Source of the DNA: Pseudoneurospora amorphoporcata
Lineage: Eukaryota; Ascomycota; Sordariomycetes; Sordariales; Sordariaceae
Direction of reading: 5' to 3'
NCBI GenBank assembly: GCA_033297205.1
Contig: MU859093.1
Coordinates: 176,137 to 240,136 of the forward strand
Length of the DNA stretch: 64,000 bases
The first letter of the stretch is position 1. The number at the start of each line of letters is the position of its first letter. The position numbers and the translations under genes were made by a program. Below the pieces are notes generated by a model. That model worked only from the letters and a program-made list of their open reading frames with translations. It did not search any database and was not told where the DNA came from. Shown piece by piece: positions 55,401 through 64,000 of the stretch.

Positions 55401-55616
55401 ATTCGTATATGAATGAGTGCGCTTCGCCACTGCGACTCTGCCCCGTCCTCTCCGATCACGAGCGTCACCCCCGGTCCTGTTGGCCGCTCGACGAATAACA
55501 AGTCATTTTTGGCCCTCGACAAATGATTAGATATCATTCGGCTATTTCTCTTTTTGTCCTTCGTTTTTTCCTCCCTCCCGTCGACGGCAGACTCCAGGGA
55601 CCACCAAACCTCCATC
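49440..55616. promoter_or_regulatory. 6.2-kb gene-free region between SET2 and the SANT/AT-hook gene
   Basis: Both flanking genes start outward from this region. Every frame inside is 160 aa or less apart from one Ser/Pro-rich shadow of 253 aa (49833-50594, minus), and none carries a motif. Base composition is not AT-rich, so it is not a RIP relic. It has pyrimidine-rich stretches near 53220-53290, CTG/TTG runs near 53905-53940 and 54530-54555, and a 59-bp hairpin-forming repeat at 51840-51898. Long, ORF-poor upstream regions are characteristic of developmental regulators in filamentous fungi, so a long multi-exon 5' UTR or a non-coding transcript is likely (inference). Confidence 0.5.
51840..51898 (-). 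repeat. imperfect inverted repeat with tRNA T-loop-like tip
   Basis: On the minus strand an RNA would pair GGCC (51898-51895) with GGCC (51843-51840), GAUCUCU (51890-51884) with AGAGAUC (51854-51848), and GUUAGU with ACUGAC (one G-U pair), leaving a 13-nt loop AGUUCGAGUCCCC. The loop resembles a tRNA TpsiC arm and the GUGGUUAGU stretch resembles a D-loop, but no acceptor or anticodon stem fits, so it is not a functional tRNA. It may be a degenerate tRNA-derived element or a structured RNA. Confidence 0.5.
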
Positions 55617-56630
55617 ATGGAGTCGTCGTTTGATGAGGAAGAAAAGGTATGTTGAATGCTTCCTTTCAAGTTGGCTCTATATTCCCCCGCCCCCGCCTCT
55701 CGCTTACCCATGTCTCTTCTCGTACAGCGCTTCCTCTTGGGGGAAATCATCAAGGTTAGCGTCGATGCGGACGCCATGATAGACTTTATCAACCGCAATA
55801 ACATCCATCAACCAGACTGGCACTCTATTCAGATTCCTCGAGGTAAATTGGCGGCTTTTTCTTTTGCTTTTTTGTGGGCGACTATATTCAATGCAGCCTC
55901 TAACTTGAGCATGCAGGGAGGACCGTGAATCAATGCATCCAGGCATACAACTCCATGGTGAGCAGGCCGTCGTTTCAGAGACCGATTCTGTCGCCGCAAA
56001 AACGGAACTCGGTCGATGACTCGGAGGATCATTATGCAAAGAGGCGGGCAGTTGGCCCTGCTGAGGAAAGGCCGCCATATTCGCCCATGCGATCCTACGG
56101 CCATCAACTATTTCCAACCCCAATAGCACAGCCTGTGAACATCAAGCCACGGCCCAACGGTCTCCCCTCGCCAGGCATTCCTCCTTCGACCTCAACGCTG
56201 AGCGCGGCTCCCACCGGTCGCAAACGGGGTCGTCCCAAGAAAGATGAGAGTCGAGCCCGTCAAAACATGCCGCAGCCCAACCAGCCGATCGCGCCGGCAC
56301 CGGCTATGGCTCCGTTGCCGAGGACTGCTGTATCTACTTCTCAGCCGCTCAGTCCCCTCAGTGCTGGTTATCATGGTTACAACTCGGGATCGTACCGGTA
56401 CTCGCCAGTTACCAGTCCATATGACCCGGTAGCGGCAAGCAAGAGTGGGCAGCATTCATTACCACATTCCGAGAATAGTGTACCCCGAACTCTTCATATG
56501 ACGCCCTCTTCATCGGAAATGGGTTCCCGGTTAGCAGGTGATTACAGTTCCAGTTGGCAGGCTTCTGGTGCATTAGGCAGGGAGCAACAACAGCACCAAC
56601 AGCAATATCAACAGCAGCATCAACAGCATC

Positions 56631-56683
<53 letters not shown>

Positions 56684-56896
56684 CCGCAAACCCCCACGTC
56701 TCTTCCTGCACCGATGGAGCCTCCCGTATCATCATCTCACTCTTCGTACACTACTAATCGAAGCCCACGTCTATCATCGGGACTTGTAGGAGGAGGAGGA
56801 GGAGGAGGAGGAGCACCACAACATGGTCAAACTAGAGACACGGCATCTACGGCGTCCGAGCAGGGAAGGTCGTCTGCTCAAACGACATCGGTTTGA
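55617..56896 (+). CDS. SANT/Myb-like, AT-hook, poly-Gln nuclear protein
   Basis: Three exons: 55617-55646, 55728-55842 and 55917-56896, product 374 aa. Introns of 81 nt (GTATGT...TACAG) and 74 nt (GTAAAT...TGCAG) keep phase. The spliced N terminus reads MESSFDEEEKRFLLGEIIKV, then a helix, DWHSIQIPRGRTVNQCIQAY. This is a single Myb/SANT-like DNA- or histone-binding fold (about 5-62). An AT-hook, GRKRGRPKKD, lies at 149-158. The rest is Ser/Pro/Tyr-rich, with a Gln/His tract containing 18 pure CAA codons (287-304) and eight GGA Gly codons. I infer a chromatin or transcription regulator; the exact family and targets are not known to me. Only the last exon is visible as a long frame, so a naive call would lose the SANT part. 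The upstream 6.2-kb region fits a tightly regulated gene. Confidence 0.82.
56630..56683 (+). repeat. (CAA)18 coding microsatellite, poly-Gln
   Basis: Eighteen uninterrupted CAA codons, preceded by a mixed CAG/CAA/CAT/TAT stretch from 56584 (Gln/His/Tyr). Pure CAA indicates recent slippage expansion; length is likely to vary between strains. Confidence 0.95.
56789..56812 (+). repeat. (GGA)8 coding repeat, poly-Gly
   Basis: Eight GGA codons in the same protein as the CAA repeat, giving a flexible glycine linker near the C terminus. Confidence 0.95.
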
Positions 56897-58315
56897 TACC
56901 CATTTGACATTTCAACGCGGCCTTTTTCTTTCTATTTTTCTCTCTTTGCGTTCCCCATTTCTCCTGGGTTTTGTCGACTTGTCTCTCCCGCGGAACACGG
57001 AACGAGTTGGACACGTCAGCCTATCATCCCGGATGAAAAAGAAAAAAAAAATGAAAAAAGAGGAATGCGTGGTCTAGTATTCTGAGTTTGTTACTTGGTT
57101 GCGCGGCCATCTCCACTTTTTTTCAGCACTTGCTCGCGGGTTCCTTCCGTCATCACAATCATCGCATCAGTGTTTTGCGGGCTTTTGTCCTTTTCTGATT
57201 TACTTTTAACCTTTACCTTTATCCTCTGTCAGTTTCCGTTTTCTATTGTTCGGCGTTTTGGGCATGGAATGGAATTCATGGAAGGGAATTCATACGCGTG
57301 CATGTCTGTGGCAAATGTCTTTACAACTCTGCGACTTCATCATGATACCCACGCACACGATACAGGCTATGGTCACGTTCTTGTTCTTGAGAGAGAGGGG
57401 CTCTGCGGCTAGTCAAGTCGATGAGGCATGATGGATGGAGTGCCTCAAAGATGGTTGAGCGGACGAACATACTTCGTAGCGCAATGAAATTTGACGGTCT
57501 GAGGGCTATGTTGGGCTTAATGATACGGTTTTGGATTTGGTGTTGTTTTTCTCCGGGGTGATGCATCATCCGTCTTGCTACCTAGATGTGTTTGCGTTGA
57601 TGCTCACGCCTTCCAAGCCAGCACTCAAACTTCCCACCTGGCGTACCTTCTTACACGGAAAAATCCGGCGATCAAGATCACAGGAGCGGTGGGTTACGAT
57701 CGAACTCCCCTCGCAACTACTTATCCTTTCAACAATTGCAGCACCCAAAGATAAAGCAAGAATCATGAGTGTTCTCATCATGAACGGCAGTCGCACTCGA
57801 GATCTGGTCCGACCACTGCGGGTCTGACTGCTTTGCTAGCCAGAGAGGGAACGCACCTTCCTCTCAACACTGGAGTCTGCAAAGTTTTCATCCAACACCT
57901 GAGGAAGGCGCTCACGATCTTAGCAAATGAACGAGGAGTGGCATCCACTTTGCGAAGGAGCAGCGCTTTCCCCATGATGACCTTCCCACGTGAGAAGCAA
58001 GAGTGTCGAATGAAGGCATCAGTTGCCCGGCCTTTGCATGACAGACTGCCGAACGAACTTCCAAATTTTCCATCTTTCCCTCACAGCACTCCCAACCACA
58101 TGGCCTGAGATTTCCCCATCATCTTGTTCAAGTTCAGAGTCAATCCGTCGTCTCTCTCCTCCCGCATCCCACACATCCTGACACAGATCATTGACGTTCT
58201 TGTTCTCCCCAGATCATTAGACTCCTTGGTTTCTTGCTCCTTGCAGCTTGCATCATCTACACCTCTCACCACAACATTGGTTGATTCATCAAACACGCCA
58301 TCAAGTCACATCAAG
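56897..58315. other. tandem intergenic region
   Basis: A 1419-bp spacer between two plus-strand genes. It starts with a T-rich then A-rich 3' UTR-like segment (56925-57060). The remaining part holds the promoter of the GPI-type protein gene. Frames here (up to 105 aa) have no motif. Confidence 0.5.
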
Positions 58316-58994
58316 ATGCTCACCAACATGGTTCCCAGCACCCTCATGCTGCTCGCTGCTGCTCCAGTCGCTGTTGTTCAAGCCCAAAACATCGCCGCAC
58401 AGCCGATTGTGTACGAGACCGTCACCGTCCCGGCCGACTTGGCCAATTCTCCCAATGCCCAGGTTGGCGTGACCACCGTCGCTCTTTCGACCGTCACTGT
58501 CTTTGGCAGCGAGCCCAACTCTGCCCTTGCAACAATCGTGATCTCACCAGATGGACAAGAGAGCAGCACTGCTGCAATCTCCGGCAGCGAATCTATCAGC
58601 GGAGCGGCTACCAGCAGTGACCTCACTTCCTCGGTTCCTTCTGCGTTTCCCACTGTAACTGCCATGAACGGAACTTCTTTCGGAAACTTCACCAACTCGA
58701 CATGGCCGCTAGACAATTCCACCTCTATCACCTTGATCGACCCCACCGGCACAGATGTGGGCGCCCAGGAAAGCAACACTGCTCATGACGGCAAGCCTGT
58801 GGACACAGCTGGAAATGCCAAAAGCGCTGCCTCCTCCGAGACTCATGGTCTCGTCAACGGGTATGTTATTGACAGACCTTCACTACAACTTTGTCCTTTC
58901 TTTGAAATCCCTTTGTTGAATCGAATGGCTAACGGTTTTCTGCAGGGTCATTCGAGGCATCGTTGTTGCTTTCCTCGTTGCTTTGGCCCTTTGA
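58316..58994 (+). CDS. small Ser/Thr-rich GPI-type cell-surface protein
   Basis: Two exons, 58316-58860 and 58946-58994, product 197 aa; the 85-nt intron (GTATGT...CTGCAG) is needed to reach the hydrophobic C terminus. A start at 58124 is possible in the same frame, but 58316 gives a clean signal peptide: MLTNMVPSTLMLLAAAPVAV, cleaved near VQA. The mature part is Ser/Thr/Val-rich with four N-glycosylation sequons (NGTS, NFTN, NSTW, NSTS). It ends HGLVNG then VIRGIVVAFLVALAL, a short hydrophobic tail after small residues, as expected for GPI-anchor addition. No catalytic domain is seen. The role is probably as a cell-wall or plasma-membrane structural mannoprotein (inference). Without splicing, the frame would run into an implausible basic C terminus. 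Confidence 0.8.
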
Positions 58995-60232
58995 TCACAC
59001 CACAGAGTAGCTACGGACACAGAAGGACGAACAGGCCTCCCCTGCGTTTTCCACAGCAAGAGCATCCCGATGACACATGAGGAAGAAGGCTGCGGAGGAG
59101 CTAGTACCGACACAAGTAATGTTTATGCTGATGGCTCATGATCCATTCAAGGATCTCGTTCTCGAATATTCGGTAGATTAGCAGCACCATCTGCACGCAG
59201 AGTCGAGATAATCTTCATAGGGCCCATATCTGTTATGTCACCAATACACTACCTTCTACCCTATCACAGTTGCAGTGCCTCGGCAAGCCACAGAACGGTG
59301 AGAATGAACCATATCAAGGTGACCTAGCGCTGACAACGTCTCCGGACCTACCACACATCCGGGCCCTTGGAAATTCCTGCCATGGTGATAGGATCGATCC
59401 CAAGCATATCTCGTAAGTAATTTCCCTTCATTCTGTTATCTGTTTTCCATATTTCCGACCACAGCTTTCCCAGGCACTATCGAGCCACTTGTCCAACCAC
59501 ATGGCCCCCTCGTTCATAACGGTCATTAGCGGCACCCACAATGAGACTCCCCTGGGGGGCTTAGCCTCGCCTGAACTTGTCACTTGCGGTAAGTTCATCC
59601 GAGGTCTAGGCCTCTACCCCCAATAAACTTTGTCACACCAAATGAGACCACATGGTCGGTACCTTAACTCGGTCCGGGCCGCACTTATGATTTTCTCCTC
59701 CAGGATATTTAGCTAGGATCTATTCGACAGTAAACTGCGTAATGTCAAATTACGCTGCGAGTTCTTATTAACTCCTCGATAGTACGGTTTCACAGTCACC
59801 TTTTTGGTGCCCAGACCATCCAAGCCTCATTTCCCAAGGAGCAGTTTTTGCTGATCTCGATATCTCCTCGGTTTACTCCGTGTCCTTTTGCCCAATCGAG
59901 AAAAACAAGGAAGCCTGATCACGCATATTCCAGGGCTAAAATTTGATAGGCTCCTCCACTTCGTCACGTTTCTACTGCCCTACAGCTGAACGAAGACCAC
60001 ACCGCTCCTAGACAATTCGTTGGTTGGGAGAGCGGAACCTTCCGTTGGCAGAGGTATGTATCTTATTGCTGTCCCGAGAGACCGGTCATTGGCTTGGAAT
60101 GCCGCCGTCGCATATAATGATCTGGTGATGCACCCGGTGTTGTTCTCCGATATCCTGCATTTCGATTATTCATTTTTGTAAGGCTTGTGAAGCTCGGCTA
60201 GGTCTACCATTCCGTCGGGTTCATTAGCCAAG
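58995..60232. promoter_or_regulatory. tandem intergenic region upstream of the Zn2Cys6 factor
   Basis: A 1238-bp spacer with no frame of 60 aa or more in the six-frame view, which is unusual for this GC-balanced window. It should contain the transcription-factor promoter. No repeats are evident. Confidence 0.5.
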
Positions 60233-62268
60233 ATGATCTCCTCGTCCAGTAACAGCAACGTTAACCGACGAGAAAGGATCAAAAAGTCGTGCACTGAATG
60301 TCGGAGAAGGAAACAAAAGGCGAGTTCTCAGTCACCTTCCTATTGCCAAAGCGAGCTTGAAGTTAACCTTAAAGACAACCAGTGTCAGCCGCCGACATCA
60401 CCAGGCCAGCCGTGCCCTAACTGCGCAAGACGATGGCCAAGAGCTGAGTGCATATTCACCCTGGAATTGAGCACATGTGCCAGTCTTGCTGCTCTTGGAC
60501 CGAGTGGCATCAAAGTCACCTCCGCTCAGGAACTGGTGATGCGAGTCAAGCGGCAACCTGAAAAGCTTCATCATCCTACCCAGTGGGCTGTCTATGTTGT
60601 TTCTGATTCTTACAGGAAGAACAAAGCTGAGAACCAACGGAATGATGAAGCCGGCGATAAGAGCCCAACAAGTGATTCTTCGACGGACTCTGGTGTTACT
60701 GGAATACGGGGGGAGTTAGTGACACATAGTCGGGAATCTCATGACGAGTACGAGAGAGAAAGGATTTGCGGAGGAGCGTCACTCAAGAAGATTCAGGGAC
60801 TGGGAGGCGTGTTGACATCTATTACGAGTTGTCCGGGAAGTTCTCGCATTGACAAGAGTCTGAGGAATACCGAGTTGATGCATTACTGTAAGTCCACTTT
60901 CCGTACTCCGAGCGCCCGATTGATATGATGCTGACATGTTCAAACTCGCTATAGTCCTCGACTTTGTGGCTCCTAACCTTGTCTCAATCGAAGGGAACTA
61001 CACTCCACCCCTCTTTCGTTCACAGATGCTCCCGTGGATGATGCAGTCGCAACTGTTTCCCAAAATTGGTATCCTGATGGCGTCGGTTTTCCAAGCCTTT
61101 GAACGGGGTTACGATGCTGAAACATCTCCAGAGCCGCTGGCCATCAAAGACGAAGTGTTGGGAATGATCAATCGAACTATCGGGAGCGGGGTATATGAGT
61201 TAGAAGACGTGGTGAGGTCAATCATCAACCTAGCTGTTATCGAGGTGTGTACAAACGAGCTTCTTGCCTGCATCATGGCAGGTATCAGTGTGTGTGCTGA
61301 CATGAGAAATAACTGGATAGTGGCTATGGGGTAAAGAGGAAAGTCTCTTTGCGCACTTGCGGGGGCTCAAATACCTCGCTCAGCCGGTAGACGGCCGACC
61401 AGGCTTAGGTGACCCCATGTCCCTTGCCGTTCTAATGCTGTAAGCTCGACTTTTTTTTCACGGCTTTTTGCCATGCTACAAATACCGGAAGTCACAGCAA
61501 GCTGATGACAACCTGGCTGTCAGGGTGGACCACGCTGTGGCCGTTACTTATGAACGTGATCTTCTGATACACGACCGCAATGGCCCTAAACCTCCACATA
61601 TGCCTGTCCCCAGCATACCGATATCCTTCCTTTGCCCCTTACTACCCGACCTTCGTATCTCGTTCCTACATAACATGGAAGCTCTCGATTTGACATTTAC
61701 TGCGGCACACACACTGTGCCGTATTCTCCGTCTGACGGCAATGATCACTGAACCATTCTTTGAATCATATCTAAAATCGGGGCGAATTGGCCCCATATCT
61801 AGCACCGACATAAGGGCCATAGCATCCCGTCTTCATGGGGTCTTGGTCTCAACGTCTCTTGAGCCTGATCTCGTCACGCAAACCCTCCAGCTTTGTGCCG
61901 TTATACTCACCGCCTCCATTTCCACCATGCAGCCGATTTCCCTTGTCAAGACTGAGGCCCAGTCACAAATTCTGTACGAGAACATCCTTGCTGTTGGTCC
62001 GAAGAGGTGGAAAGAGATTCCTGGCATTTTCCTCTGGATCCTGTTGGTGGCTACGCCACATCCGAAGAACCCGCCTCGAGAGGTGCTGGAGTCTGGTGAC
62101 GTGACGAAGTGGGAACTCAAGAAGAAGTATTTGGTGCGGAAGATGTCGACCGCTTCGCAGGTTATCTCGCAGGAGGATTTTGGATTGGGAATTGCGTATA
62201 TGAGGGGGTTTTGGGCGGTTCAGAGGTTTATTGTTGAGGCGAGGGAGGGAAGTGAGGCGAGTCCGTGA
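60233..62268 (+). CDS. Zn2Cys6 binuclear-cluster transcription factor
   Basis: Five exons: 60233-60319, 60383-60887, 60955-61244, 61321-61439 and 61524-62268, product 581 aa. The zinc cluster is built across intron 1: CTECRRRKQK joins CQPPTSPGQPCPNC and ARRWPRAEC, giving C-x2-C-x6-C-x9-C-x2-C-x8-C (residues 20-52). Intron 1 is 63 nt and has a GC donor (GCGAGT) and an AG acceptor. Intron 3 (76 nt, GTGTGT, branch GCTGAC, GATAG) joins INLAVIE to WLWGKEESLFAHLRGLKYL, the helical signature of the fungal-specific middle-homology region. Intron 4 (84 nt) joins LAVLML to VDHAVAV. The rest is a helical regulatory domain to the C terminus (RGFWAVQRFIVEAREG). It should bind CGG-type DNA motifs as a dimer in the nucleus; target genes are unknown. 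All intron phases agree, so there is no need to call it a pseudogene. Confidence 0.85.
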
Positions 62269-62627
62269 TCTAGGGCGTTGAGGGGTGATAACGTGGTGGT
62301 GACACGGAAAACAAGGTGTTAGCGAACAAATGAGCTAGATGAGAATAACAATGTCGTACTTTTTTGGTCTTTTTTTTTTTTTTTTTTTTTTTGTGCGTGT
62401 GCGTATGTGTGTGCGTGTGCGAGAGATTGAAACTTGAGGAATTTGATGTGCGGGTTAGGTATTATACTCTTCTTCTATCTGGTATCAAGTAGAGGTACGA
62501 AAACAGTTTTCCTTCCTTCCTGGTCATGAAAGACCTGACCCAAAACTCCCTCGAACTCCTTCAGATTGAAACAAGGAAAAATCATAGTCGTGAAATCATC
62601 CATCCTCCTCTCCTCTCACACCAACGA
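62269..62627. other. convergent 3' intergenic region with T23 run
   Basis: A 359-bp spacer between convergent genes. It contains 23 consecutive T (62370-62392) followed by a GTGTGCGTGTG purine-pyrimidine alternation, probably within a 3' UTR. Confidence 0.6.
62370..62392. repeat. T23 homopolymer
   Basis: Twenty-three consecutive T on the plus strand, about 100 bp after the transcription-factor stop. The exact length is uncertain in any assembly. Confidence 0.9.
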
Positions 62628-63035
62628 TCAATAGGAATTCCTCCTATCCTTTTTACTACTCCCACTTTCGCCACCCTGTGAGCCCGACGAATGCGGCCTC
62701 GGCCCATGAGGATGATGTAAATGCAACACGTCCAACCCCGCCAAAACCGCGGATTTCAACCCCGAAAAAATTGGACTCGGTGGACGATGACCCGTCTCAG
62801 AAGTAGGTGAACTAGCAGCAGAAGAAATAGTTGTTGTTGTCCCATATCTTTGTGTTGTTGTCGCTGTTGTTGAGGTTGTGTTTGTCTCGTGAAGGATATC
62901 GAAATAAGAGGGGTTCCAGTGGTATGGTTGTTGACGGGGAGGAGGTGATGGAGGAGGGATTTCGGGGTGGTGGTGGATGCGCTCGAGACGTTCGAGGTCG
63001 GCCATCATCATGTGGTAGTATTCTTCGTCTTCCAT
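62628..63035 (-). CDS. small His/Pro/Ser-rich protein of unknown function
   Basis: A single-exon 135-aa frame from an ATG in good context (CACCAATGG) at 63035. It begins MEDEEYYHMMMADLERLERI, an acidic amphipathic helix. Next comes a Pro/His-rich part (HHHPEIPPPSPPPRQQPYHW), a Thr-rich run (TTSTTATTT), and a short hydrophobic helix (FSGLKSAVLAGLDVLHLHH). The tail is basic and Ser-rich (GSSKKDRRNSY). No family is recognised. The composition shift between segments, the good start and a downstream convergent layout favour a real gene over a chance frame, but conservation evidence is lacking. There is no signal peptide. Confidence 0.6.
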   Translation of the reverse strand: MEDEEYYHMMMADLERLERIHHHPEIPPPSPPPRQQPYHWNPSYFDILHETNTTSTTATTTQRYGTTTTISSAASSPTSETGHRPPSPIFSGLKSAVLAGLDVLHLHHPHGPRPHSSGSQGGESGSSKKDRRNSY

Positions 63036-64000
63036 TGGTGATGTGGTGATTGTTAAGAGTTGTGAAGCTGGAATGGGTGTTAGTGGTGCCGATCATGATG
63101 GTTTGACTGGAGGTTTCGGGTCTTGCATACCTAAGATTTGTTTTCTGCTCGGTTGGTGTTGATGGCCGTTTGTTTTATCAAGTGTTTGGTTGGTGATTGG
63201 TGGTTGGATCAACTACCGTGGGTTTTGGCAACTACAGTGTCGATTGCAGTGTTGGTGGTTGTTTGCGTGGTGACAGTAACTGATGGTGTTTAGCTACCAC
63301 TGTATCGATGATGCTTTGTAGTAAACGATGAATACTTGCTGATGGCGATAGAACATATAAGTATTTCAGAACAACAAAGGGGAGACCAATCCCCTCAAAT
63401 ACACCAGTCACTTTCGTCTAGACATTGTCAATTCATAGCCACACATCGCCCAACTGGCAATCGGACGAGTGGTTACGCCCTTCGCGAACCCTTCGGTTAG
63501 CCCACAGTTTACATGGGCAAGCAAATAATCCGGGGAAAAGCGTAGTAGTCAGATTGTCAGGAACACAAGATCTGAACGGTTCTAACGGTTCTTTCAGATA
63601 ACATCAGCAGTTTTTGGGTTCGATCAGTACGATCAGGTCGACGAATTCTTCGCCAAGTCGTGTTATCCGCATATTACGGGCTAGATTGTGAACCCGCTGT
63701 ATCCGCTGACACCGAAAACACCCTTGCTAGGGGTGCTCTTCCCCCGACTGAACCCGATGGTCGATGGAGATTGTTGCCCATATGGCTCCCCTATGGCACG
63801 ACCTAGGCATCTGGTGGGCAAAGAAAACGTACCACTTGGTGAGTGCCGGCACACCACTCTTTGTGTCGGTCATCTGCGCTTTTCGGTATTCTGGACCACT
63901 GGGTCGATGATGATGATGATGATGAATTTTTCGACTACGTTCTACCAATACTAGATAATAAGTCGTGCCTGCGACGACGGCGTGGCATAGGTACATAAGA
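63036..64000. other. terminal intergenic region
   Basis: This 965-bp stretch upstream of the small His-rich gene runs to the window edge. A possible 5'-leader donor (GGTATGC, minus strand, near 63130) suggests a spliced 5' UTR. It contains a (GAT)6 run at 63906-63923. Short frames at 63688-63996 on both strands overlap this repeat and look spurious. Confidence 0.45.
63906..63923. repeat. (GAT)6 microsatellite
   Basis: Six GAT units. It encodes the Met or His runs of two overlapping spurious frames. Confidence 0.9.

Noticed and set aside
58995..60232. Possible RIP-mutated transposon relic
   Set aside because: Although free of ORFs, it is not visibly AT-rich and shows no TpA excess by eye or repeat termini.
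61321..61340. Frameshift or pseudogene in the Zn2Cys6 factor
   Set aside because: A phase-consistent intron (61245-61320) explains the frame change and gives a family-like sequence.
63727..63996. 89-aa frame with a His run at the window end
   Set aside because: The His run is the (GAT)6 microsatellite read in reverse; no other support.

Overview
The window is nuclear DNA of a filamentous ascomycete, almost certainly Neurospora or a very close relative such as Sordaria. The genes carry short introns of about 60-80 nt (up to 241 nt) with GTRNGT donors and CTRAC-like branch points. Proteins are long, intergenic spacers are 0.4-6 kb, and poly-Gln and Ser/Pro tracts are common. The reconstructed SET2 product is 954 aa and the TEL1 product 2936 aa, close to the sizes I remember for N. 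crassa SET-2 and TEL-1/MUS-21. The neighbour order tel1 - cul4 - set-2 also fits my memory of consecutive N. crassa locus numbers; this is recollection, not a search.

Left third (1-25 kb): a 3'-truncated COG1 (Golgi tethering complex), an unrecognised 643-aa protein, an NDUFAF2-type complex I assembly factor, a calponin/transgelin-like actin-binding protein with a long coiled coil, mitochondrial DNA polymerase gamma (MIP1), a RING E3 resembling SUMO-targeted ubiquitin ligases, and the inner-ring nucleoporin NUP192.

Middle (25-50 kb): the checkpoint kinase TEL1/ATM, cullin-4, a secreted GPI-type DUF7729-like protein, a 5.3-kb stretch without a convincing gene, and the H3K36 methyltransferase SET2.

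Right third (50-64 kb): a 6.2-kb gene-free stretch leading into a SANT-like/AT-hook/poly-Gln nuclear protein, then a small GPI-type surface protein, a Zn2Cys6 transcription factor whose zinc cluster is only assembled by removing a GC-AG intron, and a small His/Pro-rich protein.

These are mostly single-copy housekeeping and chromatin/genome-maintenance genes, each apparently with its own promoter. They are not an operon or cluster. I see no transposon, CRISPR array, rRNA gene, complete tRNA gene or biosynthetic cluster, and no obviously RIP-mutated AT-rich relic. I did not find a clearly new multi-gene system. The least expected items are splice-dependent features (GC-AG intron in the zinc cluster, in-frame 63-nt introns, micro-exons carrying the TEL1 TAN and FATC ends and the NUP192 tail), a perfect 15-bp inverted repeat, a larger tRNA-flavoured hairpin, and two long gene-free regions. 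All splice sites were assigned by eye and have not been checked against RNA.
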